Positions 1-10,597 of a stretch of DNA of 56,897 bases are shown here, in pieces (the stretch's first letter is position 1; each line of letters starts with the position of its first letter). Location: positions 1 through 56,897 of the forward strand of contig JAUSEK010000025.1 in NCBI GenBank assembly GCA_030650275.1, written 5' to 3'. The translations under genes and the position numbers were made by a program. The notes under the pieces are model-generated. The model saw only the letters and a program-made list of their open reading frames with translations. It had not been told where the DNA came from and ran no database searches. The stretch is from Candidatus Omnitrophota bacterium. GTDB taxonomy: Bacteria; Omnitrophota; Gorgyraeia; Zapsychrales; Fredricksoniimonadaceae.

Positions 1-1
1 C

Positions 2-2380
2 GGCAATTATAACCGCATTTTATTGAGCAATGTTCTCAACCAGACGCAGGAAGCCAGTGCTATTTTTATCAATCCTTTAAGCTGGTTTAAGGAAAATAAT
101 ATCACCTTGCTCGCGGCTTTTAAAGCCGTCCACATTGACACCGGGCGCAAAACGGTCATTGCCCGTCAGCTGCATCCGCAGGCGCCTGCCTATGCCGCAC
201 ACACCGATGATGCTTTTTTGGGAGGGTCATTGGAAGAAAACTATGATCATTTGATCATTGCCACCGGTTCCCGTCCGTTCGTACCGCCGATGGAGGGGTT
301 TGGGGGTGAGGGGACGTTTTTGTTCCGCACCATTGATGATTGTGACCGTATTGCCGAATATGCCAGGAATTGTCAACGGGCCGTGGTGATCGGCGGCGGG
401 CTTTTGGGACTGGAAGCCGCGCGGGGACTGATGACGCATCATGTGGAAGTGACGATCGTGGAGGCGGCCGGCCAATTGATGCCGGCCCAATTGGATGTGG
501 AATCCGCGCAGATCTTAAAGCGCACCATGCAAGCCATGGGCCTGACCGTATTGACGGACCGCAAGACCGCGCAGATCCATAAGAATGACGGAAAGGTGAC
601 CTCCTTGGTATTTTCCGACGGGGCAACCATTCCCGCCGATATGGTGGTGGTCAGCGCCGGCATCCGTCCCATCACGGAGATCGCTAAGGGTTCCGGACTG
701 AATGTCAATAAAGGCATTGTCTGCGATGATCAAATGCGCACCAGCGATCCCCATATTTTTGCCCTGGGGGAATGTGTTGAGCATCGGGGCAAATTGTACG
801 GGCTGGTCGAACCCATTTGGACGCAGGCCAGGGTGGTGGCGGATGTGATCAGCGGATTTGATCCCCAGGCCGTTTATCAGGGCTCGAAAACCGGAACGAA
901 ATTAAAGGTCATGGGTGTCGACCTGATGTCGTTGGGAGAAAAAGAAGCCGGCGCCGACGATGATGAAGTCATTGTTTACCGTGAGCCCAACCGCGGCATT
1001 TATAAGAAGTTGATCGTGCGCGGCAATAAACTTTACGGGGCCATTCTTTTGGGGGACGCGGGGGCGGCGGACGTGCTCATCCAGATGTTCCTCAATGAGC
1101 AGGCCGTCCCGGAAAACCGTTCCGACCTTTTGTTCGGGGACGTCAAGGGGGCCGCCTTTATCCAGGCCGCGGACCTGCCGGACCACGCGCAGATCTGCAA
1201 TTGCAATGGCGTGTGCAAAAAGACCATTGTGGAGGCCATCAGTAGCGGATGCGAGACGGTGGCGTCCGTGGGTGCCAGGACCAAGGCGGGCAAGGGCTGC
1301 GGTTCCTGCCGCGGGCTCATTGCCCAGATCATCGAGGCGAAATTGGGCAAGGTGTCCTATGACCCCAGCGATCATTATTACGTGCCGGGGATCCCATTGG
1401 AAAAATCACAATTACTGGCGGCCATTAAGACGGGGAATTTGAAGTCCGTCAGCGCCGTGTTCGCGGCATTGGCCGACGGCAAAGAAGACGCGGACAGCAA
1501 GGTGGGTCTGGCGTCGCTGTTAAAGACCCTTTGGCCTGATGATTATAAGGATGAGCGTGATGCCCGTTTTATCAATGACCGGGTGCATGCCAATATCCAG
1601 AAAGACGGGACATTTTCAGTGGTGCCCCGCATTTACGGCGGGGTGACGTCGCCGGATGAACTGATGCGCATCGCCCGGGCCGCGGTGAAATATGACGTGA
1701 AGATGGTGAAATTCACCGGAGGCCAGCGCATTGATCTGCTGGGGGTTAAAAAGGAAGATCTGCCCAATATGTGGAAAGATTTGGGGCTTCCCAGCGGCCA
1801 TGCCTACACCAAGGCCTTTCGCACCTGCAAAAGTTGCGTAGGCACGGATTTCTGCCGTTACGGGCTGGGCGATTCCATTGCCCTGGCCCAGGAGATCGAA
1901 CGCCGTTTTCAGGGGCTTGAGTCGCCGCATAAGATGAAGCTGGCCACGGCCGGCTGTGCCCGCAACTGTTCCGAGGCCTATGTCAAAGATCTGGGGGCGG
2001 TCGCCATCGGCGATGGGAAATGGGAAATTTATGTCGGGGGTGCAGCCGGCGGCAGTGTCCGCAAGGGTGATCTATTGTGCGTTGTCAACAGCCACGCCCA
2101 GGTGCTGACGTGCATGGGGCGGTTTATGGAATATTACCGGGAGCATGGCAAATATTTAGAGCGTACTTATGGTTTTGTGGAACGCGTGGGCATTGACGTT
2201 TTGCGCGGTATTCTCGTCGATGATTCGTTAGGGATCTGCGCCCAGCTGGATGAGCGTATCCAGAAGGCGGTGGACGCGTACAAGGACCCCTGGAAAGAAG
2301 CGGATCAACCGGTACATCCTCATCAGTTTGAAGGTCCGCAGTTGGTTGAGACGCTGCGCGTGGCGGAGAATAATGGTTGA
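2..2380 (+). CDS. nirB: Nitrite reductase [NAD(P)H] large subunit, 5' end cut off
   Basis: Large subunit of assimilatory nitrite reductase, which reduces nitrite to ammonium in the cytoplasm. The reading frame is open to the left edge and starts inside the conserved NYNRILLS segment of NirB, so roughly the first 35 residues lie outside; the TTG at 23 is not a real start. Order of parts: FAD/NAD(P)-binding pyridine nucleotide-disulfide oxidoreductase domain (GGGLLGLEAARGL near 370-435), a BFD-type [2Fe-2S] domain with CNCNGVC near 1196 and GCGSC near 1300, then the sulfite/nitrite reductase half with siroheme-[4Fe-4S] ligands in SCVGTDFCRYG (near 1830) and GCARNCSEA (near 1950). The stop overlaps the nirD start by 8 nt, which indicates translational coupling. 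Function is well supported by the motifs and by the nitrate genes that follow. Confidence 0.95.
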   Translation, partial: GNYNRILLSNVLNQTQEASAIFINPLSWFKENNITLLAAFKAVHIDTGRKTVIARQLHPQAPAYAAHTDDAFLGGSLEENYDHLIIATGSRPFVPPMEGFGGEGTFLFRTIDDCDRIAEYARNCQRAVVIGGGLLGLEAARGLMTHHVEVTIVEAAGQLMPAQLDVESAQILKRTMQAMGLTVLTDRKTAQIHKNDGKVTSLVFSDGATIPADMVVVSAGIRPITEIAKGSGLNVNKGIVCDDQMRTSDPHIFALGECVEHRGKLYGLVEPIWTQARVVADVISGFDPQAVYQGSKTGTKLKVMGVDLMSLGEKEAGADDDEVIVYREPNRGIYKKLIVRGNKLYGAILLGDAGAADVLIQMFLNEQAVPENRSDLLFGDVKGAAFIQAADLPDHAQICNCNGVCKKTIVEAISSGCETVASVGARTKAGKGCGSCRGLIAQIIEAKLGKVSYDPSDHYYVPGIPLEKSQLLAAIKTGNLKSVSAVFAALADGKEDADSKVGLASLLKTLWPDDYKDERDARFINDRVHANIQKDGTFSVVPRIYGGVTSPDELMRIARAAVKYDVKMVKFTGGQRIDLLGVKKEDLPNMWKDLGLPSGHAYTKAFRTCKSCVGTDFCRYGLGDSIALAQEIERRFQGLESPHKMKLATAGCARNCSEAYVKDLGAVAIGDGKWEIYVGGAAGGSVRKGDLLCVVNSHAQVLTCMGRFMEYYREHGKYLERTYGFVERVGIDVLRGILVDDSLGICAQLDERIQKAVDAYKDPWKEADQPVHPHQFEGPQLVETLRVAENNG

Positions 2381-2678
2381 GCTGACTGTCAAGCTTGGTT
2401 TGGTAGAGCAGATCCCCGTGGGGCAGGGCAGATGTTTTATTGTTGATGGTCGGGAAATCGCTGTTTTCCGTTCCCGGGCCGGCCGTATTTTCGCGGTGAG
2501 CCATCGCTGTCCGCACCGGCAGGGGCCTTTGGCCGAGGGGGTCATTGGGGGCAACCAGGTCATTTGTCCTTTGCACGGGCATAAATTTGATCTGACCACC
2601 GGCAAAGGCAGTGAGATGGGCGAGTGTGTCAAAACATACCGGGTTTGGGAAGAAAATGGTCAATTGATGCTGGCATAA
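2373..2678 (+). CDS. nirD: Nitrite reductase small subunit, Rieske-type
   Basis: Small subunit of NAD(P)H nitrite reductase, 101 aa. The ATG at 2373 overlaps the end of nirB, the usual arrangement; an upstream in-frame extension inside nirB was rejected. The protein is one Rieske-like domain with CPH (HRCPHRQG) and CPLHGHKF spaced as in genuine [2Fe-2S] Rieske proteins. Many NirD proteins, such as that of E. coli, have lost the cluster ligands, so this member may carry a cluster. Expected to act with NirB in the cytoplasm. Confidence 0.93.
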   Translation: MVELTVKLGLVEQIPVGQGRCFIVDGREIAVFRSRAGRIFAVSHRCPHRQGPLAEGVIGGNQVICPLHGHKFDLTTGKGSEMGECVKTYRVWEENGQLMLA

Positions 2679-2712
2679 TTGCTATGTTTAACTTTTAAAA
2701 AGGATGGGGGCC

Positions 2713-4047
2713 ATGAATCTACACAAAGCCAATAAGATCAATCTGCTTGATTTTAAATCCATTCCCATGCGCACATTCCACATGACGTGGTTTGCGTTTT
2801 TTTTAAGTTTTTTCGGTTGGTTTGCCATTGCTCCGTTAATGCCGCTGGTACGTCATGATCTGGGCTTAACTAAAACGCAGATCGGCAATACCATCATCGC
2901 TTCTGTTGCGATCACTATTATTGTCCGCTTGTTGATCGGTTGGTTGTGTGATCGTTTTGGTCCTCGACGCACTTACGCGGCTTTACTGATCATCGGGTCT
3001 TTGCCTGTGATGGCCATCGGTTTGGCCCATGACTATCAGAGCTTCCTTTTGTTCCGTCTGGCCATCGGGGCCATCGGAGCTTCTTTCGTATTGACCCAAT
3101 ACCATACGTCCGTCATGTTTGCCCCTAATTGCGTGGGGACAGCCAATGCCACGGCCGCGGGCTGGGGCAATATGGGCGGCGGTATTACGCAGATGGTGAT
3201 GCCGTTCATACTGGCCGCGGCGATCGGTCTTGGACTTAGTGAAAGTTTGGGTTGGCGATTGAGCATGGTGGTCCCGGGCGTATTGTTGTTTTTGACGGGA
3301 TTTGCTTATGCCCGCTGGACCAAAGATTTTCCACAGGGCAACCTGGATGAACTGCGCGCGCAAGGGCTGTTGCCGACGAGAAAACAAGCCAAGGGAAGTT
3401 TCCGCGCCGCCTTGAAGGATCGCCGGGTGTGGGCCTTATGCGTCATTTACGCGGCCAGTTTCGGGGTGGAATTGACCATGAACAATATTGCCGCGCTTTA
3501 TTTTACGGACCAATTTCATCTGTCGATCGCGGCCGCCGGTTTGGTGGCCGGATTATTCGGTTTGATGAATCTTTTCGCCAGGTCATTGGGTGGATTTTTT
3601 TCCGACCGTTGTGCCCGCAGCGGCGGTTTAAAGGGGCGTGTCATTTTTTTAGGCGCCTCGCTTTTTATCGGCGGTTTATTGCTGATGGTCTTTTCGCGCA
3701 TGACCGTTTTACCCTGGGCCATTGCGGCGATGTTGAGTTTCGCCTTATTTATCAAAATGGCCAATGGCGCGACGTATGCGGTGGTGCCGTTCATCAATAA
3801 GAAGGCCTTGGGGGCGGTGGCCGGGATCATCGGTGCCGGCGGGAACTTGGGCGGCGTGCTTTTCGGGTTCTTGTTCCGCGATGATAAAATGAGCTATATG
3901 GATGGCTTGTTTTATTTAGGCATAGCGGTCGCTGTCATGGCTGGGTTATCTTTGGCGGTCAAGTTCTCCGTTGAGGATGAACGCGAAACCAAGGAGGCCT
4001 TTGATGTGGCCCGCGCCCGGCAGTTGGAAGCTGTGGCCTTAGGTTAA
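2713..4047 (+). CDS. narK: Nitrate/nitrite transporter, NNP family (MFS)
   Basis: Inner-membrane major facilitator of the NarK/NrtP/NasA group, about 444 aa with about 12 hydrophobic helices. Both family signatures are visible: GWGNMGGGITQMVMP in helix 5 and GAGGNLGGVLFGF in the second half, plus an MFS loop GWLCDRFGPRR after helix 2. ATG 2713 is chosen because AAGGA (2700-2704) sits 8 nt upstream; the in-frame ATG at 2704 overlaps that ribosome site. Placed between nitrite and nitrate reductase genes, so uptake of nitrate (possibly also nitrite export) for assimilation is the likely job. Confidence 0.94.
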   Translation: MNLHKANKINLLDFKSIPMRTFHMTWFAFFLSFFGWFAIAPLMPLVRHDLGLTKTQIGNTIIASVAITIIVRLLIGWLCDRFGPRRTYAALLIIGSLPVMAIGLAHDYQSFLLFRLAIGAIGASFVLTQYHTSVMFAPNCVGTANATAAGWGNMGGGITQMVMPFILAAAIGLGLSESLGWRLSMVVPGVLLFLTGFAYARWTKDFPQGNLDELRAQGLLPTRKQAKGSFRAALKDRRVWALCVIYAASFGVELTMNNIAALYFTDQFHLSIAAAGLVAGLFGLMNLFARSLGGFFSDRCARSGGLKGRVIFLGASLFIGGLLLMVFSRMTVLPWAIAAMLSFALFIKMANGATYAVVPFINKKALGAVAGIIGAGGNLGGVLFGFLFRDDKMSYMDGLFYLGIAVAVMAGLSLAVKFSVEDERETKEAFDVARARQLEAVALG

Positions 4048-4052
4048 TAAAT

Positions 4053-5666
4053 ATGGACAATGATGAAATACTGGTCCATCAGGTCCTGGAGGACCAGCAG
4101 GACATGACCGCGGTTGAGACATTCGCGTTCAAGCATGATTTTCATCAACTGCCGTCGGGGGCCGGTCCGTATAAGCAATTGATCCCCAAAACAACGCCTG
4201 GGCCGGGACAGCAGTATGCTTTTGAAGTCAATCTCGACCAGTGTACGGGTTGTAAGGCGTGCGTGACCGCCTGCCATAATGAGAACGGTCTCGAGGAGGA
4301 TGAGACCTGGCGGTCGGTGGGGCTGATCCATGGAGTCATCGCCGATCAACCCGTGATCCAGCATGTCACGAGTGCCTGCCATCATTGTCTGGACCCGGCG
4401 TGCATGAACGGCTGTCCGGTGAAGGCCTATGAGAAAGACCCCGTGACGGGCGTGGTCAAGCATCTGGGTGATCAATGCATCGGCTGCCAGTATTGCATTT
4501 TCAAATGTCCTTATGATGTGCCCAAGTACAGTAAGAGAAAAGGCATTGTGCATAAATGCGACATGTGCATCAGCCGCCTGGAGGTCGGCCAGGCGCCTGC
4601 GTGCGTGCGCGCCTGCCCCAATGAAGCGATCCGCATTACCCTGGTGGACACGGCCGTTGTCCGGAAAGACCCGTCGGAATTTGTCAGGATCCCCCAGGCC
4701 CCGGATTCCCGGTACACGCTGCCAACCACCCGTTACGTAACGGACAAAAAATTGACGCCGGACATGACATCCATGGATGCCGCTGTTTTTGAACCGGAAC
4801 ATCCGCACATGCCTTTGGTGGTGATGTTGGTTTTGACACAACTGTCCGTCGGTGCGTTTTGTGTGGAGGGACTGGTCAATTATTCCTTGCAGGATGATCT
4901 GCGCGTTTTGTTGATACCCGCCCACGCGTTGACTGCTTTGGCCTTCGGGCTTTTGGCATTGGGGGCCAGCATTTTTCATTTGGGCCGGCCGTTGTATGCT
5001 TTTCGCGCACTGCTGGGCCTTAAAACCTCCTGGCTAAGCCGCGAGATCCTGGCTTTCGGCGTATTCGCTTCTTTGGCTTTTGCTTATGCCGTTCGGGTAA
5101 AATATGCCCCGGCCGGATTTGCAGTATCAGCCGCGGGGTTGTTCGCTGTTTTTGCCTCGGTCATGGTTTACCGGGACACCCATCGGGTTTTATGGGACAC
5201 CCCCATGACAACGTTTAAATTCTTTATGACGGCCGCTATTTTAGGGACAGTAACGGTGATGGCCGTATCATTGAGCGTCTGCGCCGTTTATTCACCCCAA
5301 AATTTTGTTGATGTCTTGCGGGCGGTTGGTATTCCCTTAGGCCGCGTGATGGCGGCTTTGACCCTGGTTAAAATTGTCGTCGAGGCGTCCTTATTTTCTT
5401 ATCTGCGCCATCCGCGGATGACGCCGCTCAAGAAAAGCGCTGCGCTGATGTCCGGGCCTTTGCGGGCATGGACCACCCAGCGTTTTATATACGGGACCGT
5501 TGGCGGGGTTGTCCTGCCTGTTCTATTTCTGGTCATGAAGGATTATTTGACGCCCTCTTGGGTCTTGACCTGGGTTGGGGTCATGGCGGCCATGACAGCG
5601 GCCGGGGAGATCATGGAAAGGTATTTATTTTTCCGTGCGGTGACTCCTTTATCAGCCAGAGGCTGA
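4053..5666 (+). CDS. Fused DmsB-like ferredoxin and DmsC-like membrane anchor
   Basis: 537 aa. Residues about 55-200 are a four-cluster DmsB/NrfC-type ferredoxin: [11 protein letters not shown] (C64, C67, C70, C74), [26 protein letters not shown] and [21 protein letters not shown]. Residues about 250-535 carry multiple hydrophobic helices resembling the DmsC quinol-oxidising anchor. It lies 5 nt after the transporter and 29 nt before a Nas-type nitrate reductase. Inference: it passes electrons from the membrane quinol pool to the cytoplasmic nitrate reductase, in place of ferredoxin or the NADH-dependent NasB. No Tat signal is seen, so the Fe-S part should face the cytoplasm. The family fusion is recognisable; the exact partner is inferred from context. 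Confidence 0.85.
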   Translation: MDNDEILVHQVLEDQQDMTAVETFAFKHDFHQLPSGAGPYKQLIPKTTPGPGQQYAFEVNLDQCTGCKACVTACHNENGLEEDETWRSVGLIHGVIADQPVIQHVTSACHHCLDPACMNGCPVKAYEKDPVTGVVKHLGDQCIGCQYCIFKCPYDVPKYSKRKGIVHKCDMCISRLEVGQAPACVRACPNEAIRITLVDTAVVRKDPSEFVRIPQAPDSRYTLPTTRYVTDKKLTPDMTSMDAAVFEPEHPHMPLVVMLVLTQLSVGAFCVEGLVNYSLQDDLRVLLIPAHALTALAFGLLALGASIFHLGRPLYAFRALLGLKTSWLSREILAFGVFASLAFAYAVRVKYAPAGFAVSAAGLFAVFASVMVYRDTHRVLWDTPMTTFKFFMTAAILGTVTVMAVSLSVCAVYSPQNFVDVLRAVGIPLGRVMAALTLVKIVVEASLFSYLRHPRMTPLKKSAALMSGPLRAWTTQRFIYGTVGGVVLPVLFLVMKDYLTPSWVLTWVGVMAAMTAAGEIMERYLFFRAVTPLSARG

Positions 5667-5695
5667 TCCGCCTTTGGCGGAAAGATGCCGCAGTA

Positions 5696-7906
5696 ATGAC
5701 AAACACGATGAAACAATTTAAGGATTTGATCCATCAAAAAACCGGTTTTCTGACGGATGAATTGGCGCTGGCGCCTTCTCTATTGGGGGTTTTGCCCCAA
5801 CGGCTTTTGCCTGATGGGGCGGCGCGCGTGGTCTGCGGTTTTTGTTCGACGGGATGCAGTCTGGACGTGCATATCAAGAATGGAGTGCCGGTGAATCTGA
5901 CGCCGACCAAGGGATATCCGGTCAATACCGGCGAGGCCTGTCCCAAGGGCTGGGAGGCCTTGACGCCGTTGAAGGCCTTTGACCGCGCCACCACCCCTTA
6001 TGTGCGCAAAGGCCATGGCCGTCTGGAGCCGGCCCATTGGGACGCCGCGTTAAGGATCTTCACCAGCCGTTTTAAAGATATTCAATCACGCTACGGCAAT
6101 GACAGCGTTGCTTTTTTGAGCACAGGACAGATCACCACCGAGGAAATGGCGTTGCTGGGGGCGCTGGCCAAATTCGGCATGGGCCTTGTTCACGGCGACG
6201 GCAATACCCGTCAATGCATGGCCACCGCGGTGGTGGCCTATAAACAGGCCTTTGGTTTTGACGCCCCGCCGTATACGTATCAGGATTTTGAAGAAAGCGA
6301 TGTGATCATTTTTATCGGGGCCAATCCCTGCATCGCCCATCCGATCATGTGGCAGCGCGTGTGCCGCAATAAAAATAATCCGACGATCATTGTCATTGAC
6401 CCGCGCAAAACCGAAACAGCCATGGCCGCCACCCGTCATTACGCGTTAAAGCCCAAGAGCGATCTGGTTTTGTTATATGGTTTGGCGCGCGGGCTTATTG
6501 AACGCGGCTGGCTTGACGCCGATTTTATTGCCGGGCATACGGCGGGTTTCAAAGAGTTCCGCGCGCATGTGAAGATGTTCACTCTCGATCATGTCAGCCG
6601 GGCCACGGGATTATCAGAGGCCCAGATCGAGCAATGCGTCGCATTGATCGCCCGGGGTAAGAAGGTCTCATTTTGGTGGACCATGGGCGTTAATCAGGGT
6701 CATGAGGCGGTGCGCACTGCCCAGGCGATCATCAATCTGGCATTGATGACGGGAAATATCGGCCGGCCGGGCACGGGCGCAAACTCCATCACCGGCCAAT
6801 GCAATGCCATGGGCTCACGGCTTTTCAGCAACACGACGAATTTATTGGGCGGGCACGATTTTTGCGACAGCGCGCACCGGCGCAAGATCGCCACCCTCCT
6901 GAAGATAGACGAGGCACGGATCCCTTCTCAAAACAGTTTGCCTTACAATCAGATCATTGAAGAAATTGCCGTCGGAAAGATCAAGGGCCTGTGGATTATC
7001 GCCACCAACCCCGCGCATTCCTGGATCGGCCAGCAGGAGTTCCGGCAGATCTTAAAGAACCTGGAATTTCTCGTCGTGCAGGACATGTATCATACGACGG
7101 AAACCGCGCAGATGGCGGACCTGATCCTGCCGGCCGCCTGCTGGGGTGAGAAAGAAGGCACGATGATCAATTCGGAGCGGCGCATCGGTCTTTTGCGTAA
7201 AGTGGCCAAGGCGCCCGGTTTGGCCCTGGCTGATTTCTCTATTTTTAAATTGATCGCGCATTACTGGGGTTGCGGCGAACTTTTCAAGGACTGGCAAAGC
7301 CCCGAAGCGGTTTTTCAAATTCTCAAAGAGATCTCGCGGGGAACACCCTGCGATTTTACCGGTATCCGCGATTATGCCATGATCGAATCCAGCGGCGGCA
7401 TTCAATGGCCTTTGCCTGAAGGGGCATTGCCGTTGGAAGATCAACGCCGTCTATTTGCCGACGGTCAATTTTTCACCGATGACCGCAAAGCCAGGTTTAT
7501 ATTTGAAGCGCCCCGGCCAGTCCCCGAAGATGTTTGCGATCAGTATCCTCTTGTGCTTTTGACGGGACGGGGCACATCCGCCCAGTGGCATACGCAGACA
7601 CGCACCGCCAAGTCCCCGGTTTTGCGCAAGATGTACGCGCGGGACGTTTATGTGGAAATAAATCCCGAGGATGCCTGCAAATTGAGCATTCGTAGCGGAC
7701 AATGGGTGTTTGTGTCCACCCGGCGGGGGGAGATCAGGGCCAGGGCCTTGGTGATCCCCAGCGTGCAGCAGGGGCATATTTTTTTGCCCATGCATTATGA
7801 GGTGAGCAATCATCTGACACTGCCGGCGTTTGACCCGTATTCCTATCAACCTTCCTATAAAATGGCGGCGGCGCGCGTAGCCAAGGTGCCGTATTACTAT
7901 GCGTGA
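5696..7906 (+). CDS. nasC: Assimilatory nitrate reductase catalytic subunit
   Basis: 736 aa molybdopterin oxidoreductase of the NasC/NarB type, reducing nitrate to nitrite. The N-terminal [4Fe-4S] motif is CGFCSTGC (C47, C50, C54) with the fourth ligand in GEACPKGW (C82). [13 protein letters not shown] places a likely molybdenum-ligand cysteine at C174, and [17 protein letters not shown] is diagnostic for the Nas group. The C-terminal molydopterin dinucleotide-binding domain is present ([16 protein letters not shown]). ATG 5696 was chosen over an upstream in-frame start that would overlap the preceding gene; GGAAAG lies about 10 nt upstream. There is no Tat signal, so it is cytoplasmic. The stop overlaps the next gene by 8 nt. 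Confidence 0.95.
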   Translation: MTNTMKQFKDLIHQKTGFLTDELALAPSLLGVLPQRLLPDGAARVVCGFCSTGCSLDVHIKNGVPVNLTPTKGYPVNTGEACPKGWEALTPLKAFDRATTPYVRKGHGRLEPAHWDAALRIFTSRFKDIQSRYGNDSVAFLSTGQITTEEMALLGALAKFGMGLVHGDGNTRQCMATAVVAYKQAFGFDAPPYTYQDFEESDVIIFIGANPCIAHPIMWQRVCRNKNNPTIIVIDPRKTETAMAATRHYALKPKSDLVLLYGLARGLIERGWLDADFIAGHTAGFKEFRAHVKMFTLDHVSRATGLSEAQIEQCVALIARGKKVSFWWTMGVNQGHEAVRTAQAIINLALMTGNIGRPGTGANSITGQCNAMGSRLFSNTTNLLGGHDFCDSAHRRKIATLLKIDEARIPSQNSLPYNQIIEEIAVGKIKGLWIIATNPAHSWIGQQEFRQILKNLEFLVVQDMYHTTETAQMADLILPAACWGEKEGTMINSERRIGLLRKVAKAPGLALADFSIFKLIAHYWGCGELFKDWQSPEAVFQILKEISRGTPCDFTGIRDYAMIESSGGIQWPLPEGALPLEDQRRLFADGQFFTDDRKARFIFEAPRPVPEDVCDQYPLVLLTGRGTSAQWHTQTRTAKSPVLRKMYARDVYVEINPEDACKLSIRSGQWVFVSTRRGEIRARALVIPSVQQGHIFLPMHYEVSNHLTLPAFDPYSYQPSYKMAAARVAKVPYYYA

Positions 7907-8399
7907 ACCGATCTTGACCCCCCAGGTAGCGGCGGTGTGTATCTCCGGCGGGGGAATTCCTAAACTTCCCCAGACCTCGGTGCCGGTGACTTTCGCTGGC
8001 CTTGCCGGCGACGGGCACGATCACGCCAAGCACAATGATCCCTTACAGGCGGTGTGTCTGCAGGATATGGAGATCCTGGAGGATTTGACTAAGGAAGGGT
8101 TTGCCTTAAAGCCCGGGACGACCGGGGAGAATTTGACCGTGCGCGATCTTAAAGTCAATCATTTGGGGGTGGGGACAATTCTGGAATTTTCCGGCGGGGT
8201 GGTTTTGGAATTGACCAAGGAACGCAAGCCCTGTTACGTGCTGGATGCCATTGACCCGCGGTTAAAAGAAGCGATCGTGGGCCGCTGCGGTTTTTATGCC
8301 AAGGTCCTGCGGGAAGGCCTCATTCAAGCCGGCGACATCATTCAAGTCAGGGCACGGCAGGAATCCAGTTGTGCATTGGGCCCGGTCATGGTAATATAA
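7899..8399 (+). CDS. MOSC domain protein
   Basis: 166 aa single-domain protein of the MOSC family (molybdenum cofactor sulfurase C-terminal-like). Visible family features are [23 protein letters not shown] with the conserved cysteine, and [13 protein letters not shown]. The start overlaps nasC by 8 nt, so it is probably co-translated with the Mo-enzyme. MOSC domains bind molybdenum cofactor or handle sulfur carried on cysteine; a role in cofactor sulfuration or delivery to the nitrate reductase is inferred from position only. Confidence 0.88.
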   Translation: MREPILTPQVAAVCISGGGIPKLPQTSVPVTFAGLAGDGHDHAKHNDPLQAVCLQDMEILEDLTKEGFALKPGTTGENLTVRDLKVNHLGVGTILEFSGGVVLELTKERKPCYVLDAIDPRLKEAIVGRCGFYAKVLREGLIQAGDIIQVRARQESSCALGPVMVI

Positions 8400-8407
8400 T
8401 TTTGCTC

Positions 8408-8956
8408 ATGAATGACAAGAGCCGTTTAAGGAAGCATTATTTGGATCTTCTAAAACAGCAGGATCGTGAAGAGGGATTCAGGAAGAGCCGGTTGATCGCG
8501 GAAGAGTTTTTTAAACTTCCCGCCATCGTCAAAGCCAAAACCATCCTTTTTTACGCGTCCCTGCCGGGCGAAGTGGATACATTCGCGATGATCCGGAAGG
8601 CCATGGATTTAAAGAAACAGGTTGCATTGCCTGTTGTCCTGCGTGGACAAAGGACATTGATCCCGACATTAACCAAAAACATGAAAGATTTGCGCTTAAG
8701 CACATACGGCATTCACGAACCGCGGCGTCATAAAGACCGGGAGATCCCGCTCGAGCGCCTGGACGCGGTGGTGGTGCCTGCCTTGGCTTTTGACAAGGCC
8801 AACAATCGCCTGGGCCGCGGGAAGGGGTATTACGACCGCTTCCTGAAAAGTCTTTCATCCGCAGTGACCGTCGGTATCGCCTTTGATTTTCAGATCGCAG
8901 ATCGCCTTCCGCTCGAGGACCATGATGTTCCGGTCCACCACGTCATCGCCGCCTGA
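8408..8956 (+). CDS. 5-formyltetrahydrofolate cyclo-ligase
   Basis: 182 aa. Converts 5-formyl-THF to 5,10-methenyl-THF with ATP. The FTHFS_fam motifs are clear: SRLRKHYLDLLKQQ at the start, YASLPGEVDT and the nucleotide/substrate loop RLGRGKGYYDRFL, ending in HDVPVHHVIA. ATG 8408 begins 8 nt after the MOSC stop; an upstream in-frame ATG inside the MOSC gene is less likely. Often found near rny/ymdB-type housekeeping genes. Confidence 0.92.
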   Translation: MNDKSRLRKHYLDLLKQQDREEGFRKSRLIAEEFFKLPAIVKAKTILFYASLPGEVDTFAMIRKAMDLKKQVALPVVLRGQRTLIPTLTKNMKDLRLSTYGIHEPRRHKDREIPLERLDAVVVPALAFDKANNRLGRGKGYYDRFLKSLSSAVTVGIAFDFQIADRLPLEDHDVPVHHVIAA

Positions 8957-8986
8957 TCTTCGTTTTTAAATGAAGGGAGTCGTATT

Positions 8987-10561
8987 ATGGAAAACGCCAA
9001 CATTCTAGGCCAGGTGCTGTTTTTTGCCTTTGCCGCCATCGGCTGTGTCATTGCCGGGTTCTTTTTGAACCGTTTCATGGGACATAAACGCGGTCAGGAA
9101 GCGCAGAAAGGCGCTTTGGACATCCGTGAACTCGCCAGGCGCGAGGCCGAGACCATCCACAAGGAGGCGGAACTGCAGGCCAAGGATATTCTGATCAAGA
9201 TGCGTCAGGATTTTGAGAACCAGAGTAAGGAGCGGCGCGAAGAACTCAACAACGCGGAAAAACGCATTGCCCAGCGCGAGGAAAATCTCGACAAACGCGT
9301 TGATCTTCTGGAAAAGAAGGAAAAGGACCTGGCCGCCCGTCTGGACGCGCTGCGCGAAGGCGAGGCCCGCATGAAAGAAAAGACCGAAGAATTGGCCAAG
9401 GTCCTGGCCGAGGAAAAACAGCGCCTGCACACCATCGCGAATCTTTCCACCGAGGAGGCCAAACAATTGCTGCTACGTCGCGTGGACGAGGACCTCTTGA
9501 GCGAGAAGGCCTCACGTATACGGCACATGCAGGAAGAGATCAAGGAAAGCGCCGACAAACGCGCGCGCGAGGTCATCAGCACCGCCATTCAGCGTTGCGC
9601 CTCCGACCATACGGCGGAGACCACGATCAGCATGGTGGTGCTTCCCAACGATGAGATGAAAGGCCGCATCATCGGCCGGGAGGGCCGCAACATCCGCGCT
9701 TTGGAACAGGCCACGGGGGTGGACATCATTATCGACGACACGCCCGAAGCCGTGACCATTTCCGGATTTGACATGGTGCGCCGTGAGATCGCGCGCATGG
9801 CCATTGAACAATTGATCGGCGACGGGCGCATCCACCCGGGCCGCATTGAGGAAGTAGTGGCCAAGGCCAAGGATGCACTTGAGAACAAGATCAAGGAAGA
9901 GGGCGAGAGAGCGGTGATTGAACTGGGCATTCACGGGATGCATCCCGAATTGACCAAATTGGTCGGACGCCTGCGTTACCGCACCTCGTTCGGACAGAAC
10001 GGCTTGAGCCACTCCATCGAGGTCTCAAAGCTCATGGGCATCATGGCCCATCAATTGGGTGTGGACGTCAAGACCGCCAAACGCGCCGGGCTCTTGCATG
10101 ACATCGGCAAGGTTGTTTCTTCCGACGTGGAAGAAGGAACGCACGCCATTGTCGGCGCCCGGCTTTGCCGCAAATACGGCGAGGCCGAGGATGTGTCTTA
10201 CGCCGTTGAAAGCCACCACGGCGAAGTGGAGATGAACACCCTGTACGGCACCCTGGTCTCTGCCGCGGACGCCATCAGCGCCGCCCGTCCCGGGGCGCGG
10301 GCCGAATCCATGGAAACGTATATCAAACGTCTGGAAAATCTGGAAAAGATCTCCCATTCATTCAAGGGTGTTGAGAAGGCCTATGCTTTGCAGGCCGGGC
10401 GCGAGATCCGCGTCATGGTCATCCCGGACAAGGTCAACGACGATGAAGCCATTGTCATGGCGCGCGACATCCGAAAGAAGATCGAAGAGGAAATGGAATA
10501 CCCGGGGCACATCAAGGTGATGGTGGTCAGAGAAACGCGCGCAATTGAATATGCTAAGTAG
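8987..10561 (+). CDS. rny: Ribonuclease Y
   Basis: 524 aa membrane-anchored endoribonuclease that initiates mRNA decay. One N-terminal transmembrane helix (residues about 5-25) is followed by a long charged coiled coil (about 30-200), a KH domain ([14 protein letters not shown]) and an HD phosphohydrolase domain with LLHDIGK. Length and order match the family. The start is preceded by GAAGGGAG. The TAG stop (10559-10561) lies inside a palindromic repeat that begins at 10558. The next gene, ymdB, is its usual neighbour. Confidence 0.97.
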   Translation: MENANILGQVLFFAFAAIGCVIAGFFLNRFMGHKRGQEAQKGALDIRELARREAETIHKEAELQAKDILIKMRQDFENQSKERREELNNAEKRIAQREENLDKRVDLLEKKEKDLAARLDALREGEARMKEKTEELAKVLAEEKQRLHTIANLSTEEAKQLLLRRVDEDLLSEKASRIRHMQEEIKESADKRAREVISTAIQRCASDHTAETTISMVVLPNDEMKGRIIGREGRNIRALEQATGVDIIIDDTPEAVTISGFDMVRREIARMAIEQLIGDGRIHPGRIEEVVAKAKDALENKIKEEGERAVIELGIHGMHPELTKLVGRLRYRTSFGQNGLSHSIEVSKLMGIMAHQLGVDVKTAKRAGLLHDIGKVVSSDVEEGTHAIVGARLCRKYGEAEDVSYAVESHHGEVEMNTLYGTLVSAADAISAARPGARAESMETYIKRLENLEKISHSFKGVEKAYALQAGREIRVMVIPDKVNDDEAIVMARDIRKKIEEEMEYPGHIKVMVVRETRAIEYAK

Positions 10562-10586
10562 AGACGCAGCAATGCTGCGTCTGTAC
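10558..10586 (+). repeat. Palindromic repeat, family B (GTAGAGACGCA)
   Basis: 29-nt inverted repeat with arms GTAGAGACGCAGCA and TGCTGCGTCTGTAC. Further copies lie at 34701, 40578 and 47283. The second to fourth bases of the element are the stop codon of rny. It could also fold as a hairpin in the rny-ymdB transcript. Confidence 0.9.
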
Positions 10587-10597
10587 GAAATCAAATT

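Noticed and set aside
23-30. TTG at 23 as the start of nirB
   Set aside because: The frame is open to base 2 and encodes conserved NirB residues before it, so the true start is outside the window.
4044-4979. 311-aa open frame on the minus strand opposite the DmsB-DmsC fusion
   Set aside because: It mirrors a strongly supported ferredoxin-like gene, is His/Arg-rich with no family features, and has no ribosome site.
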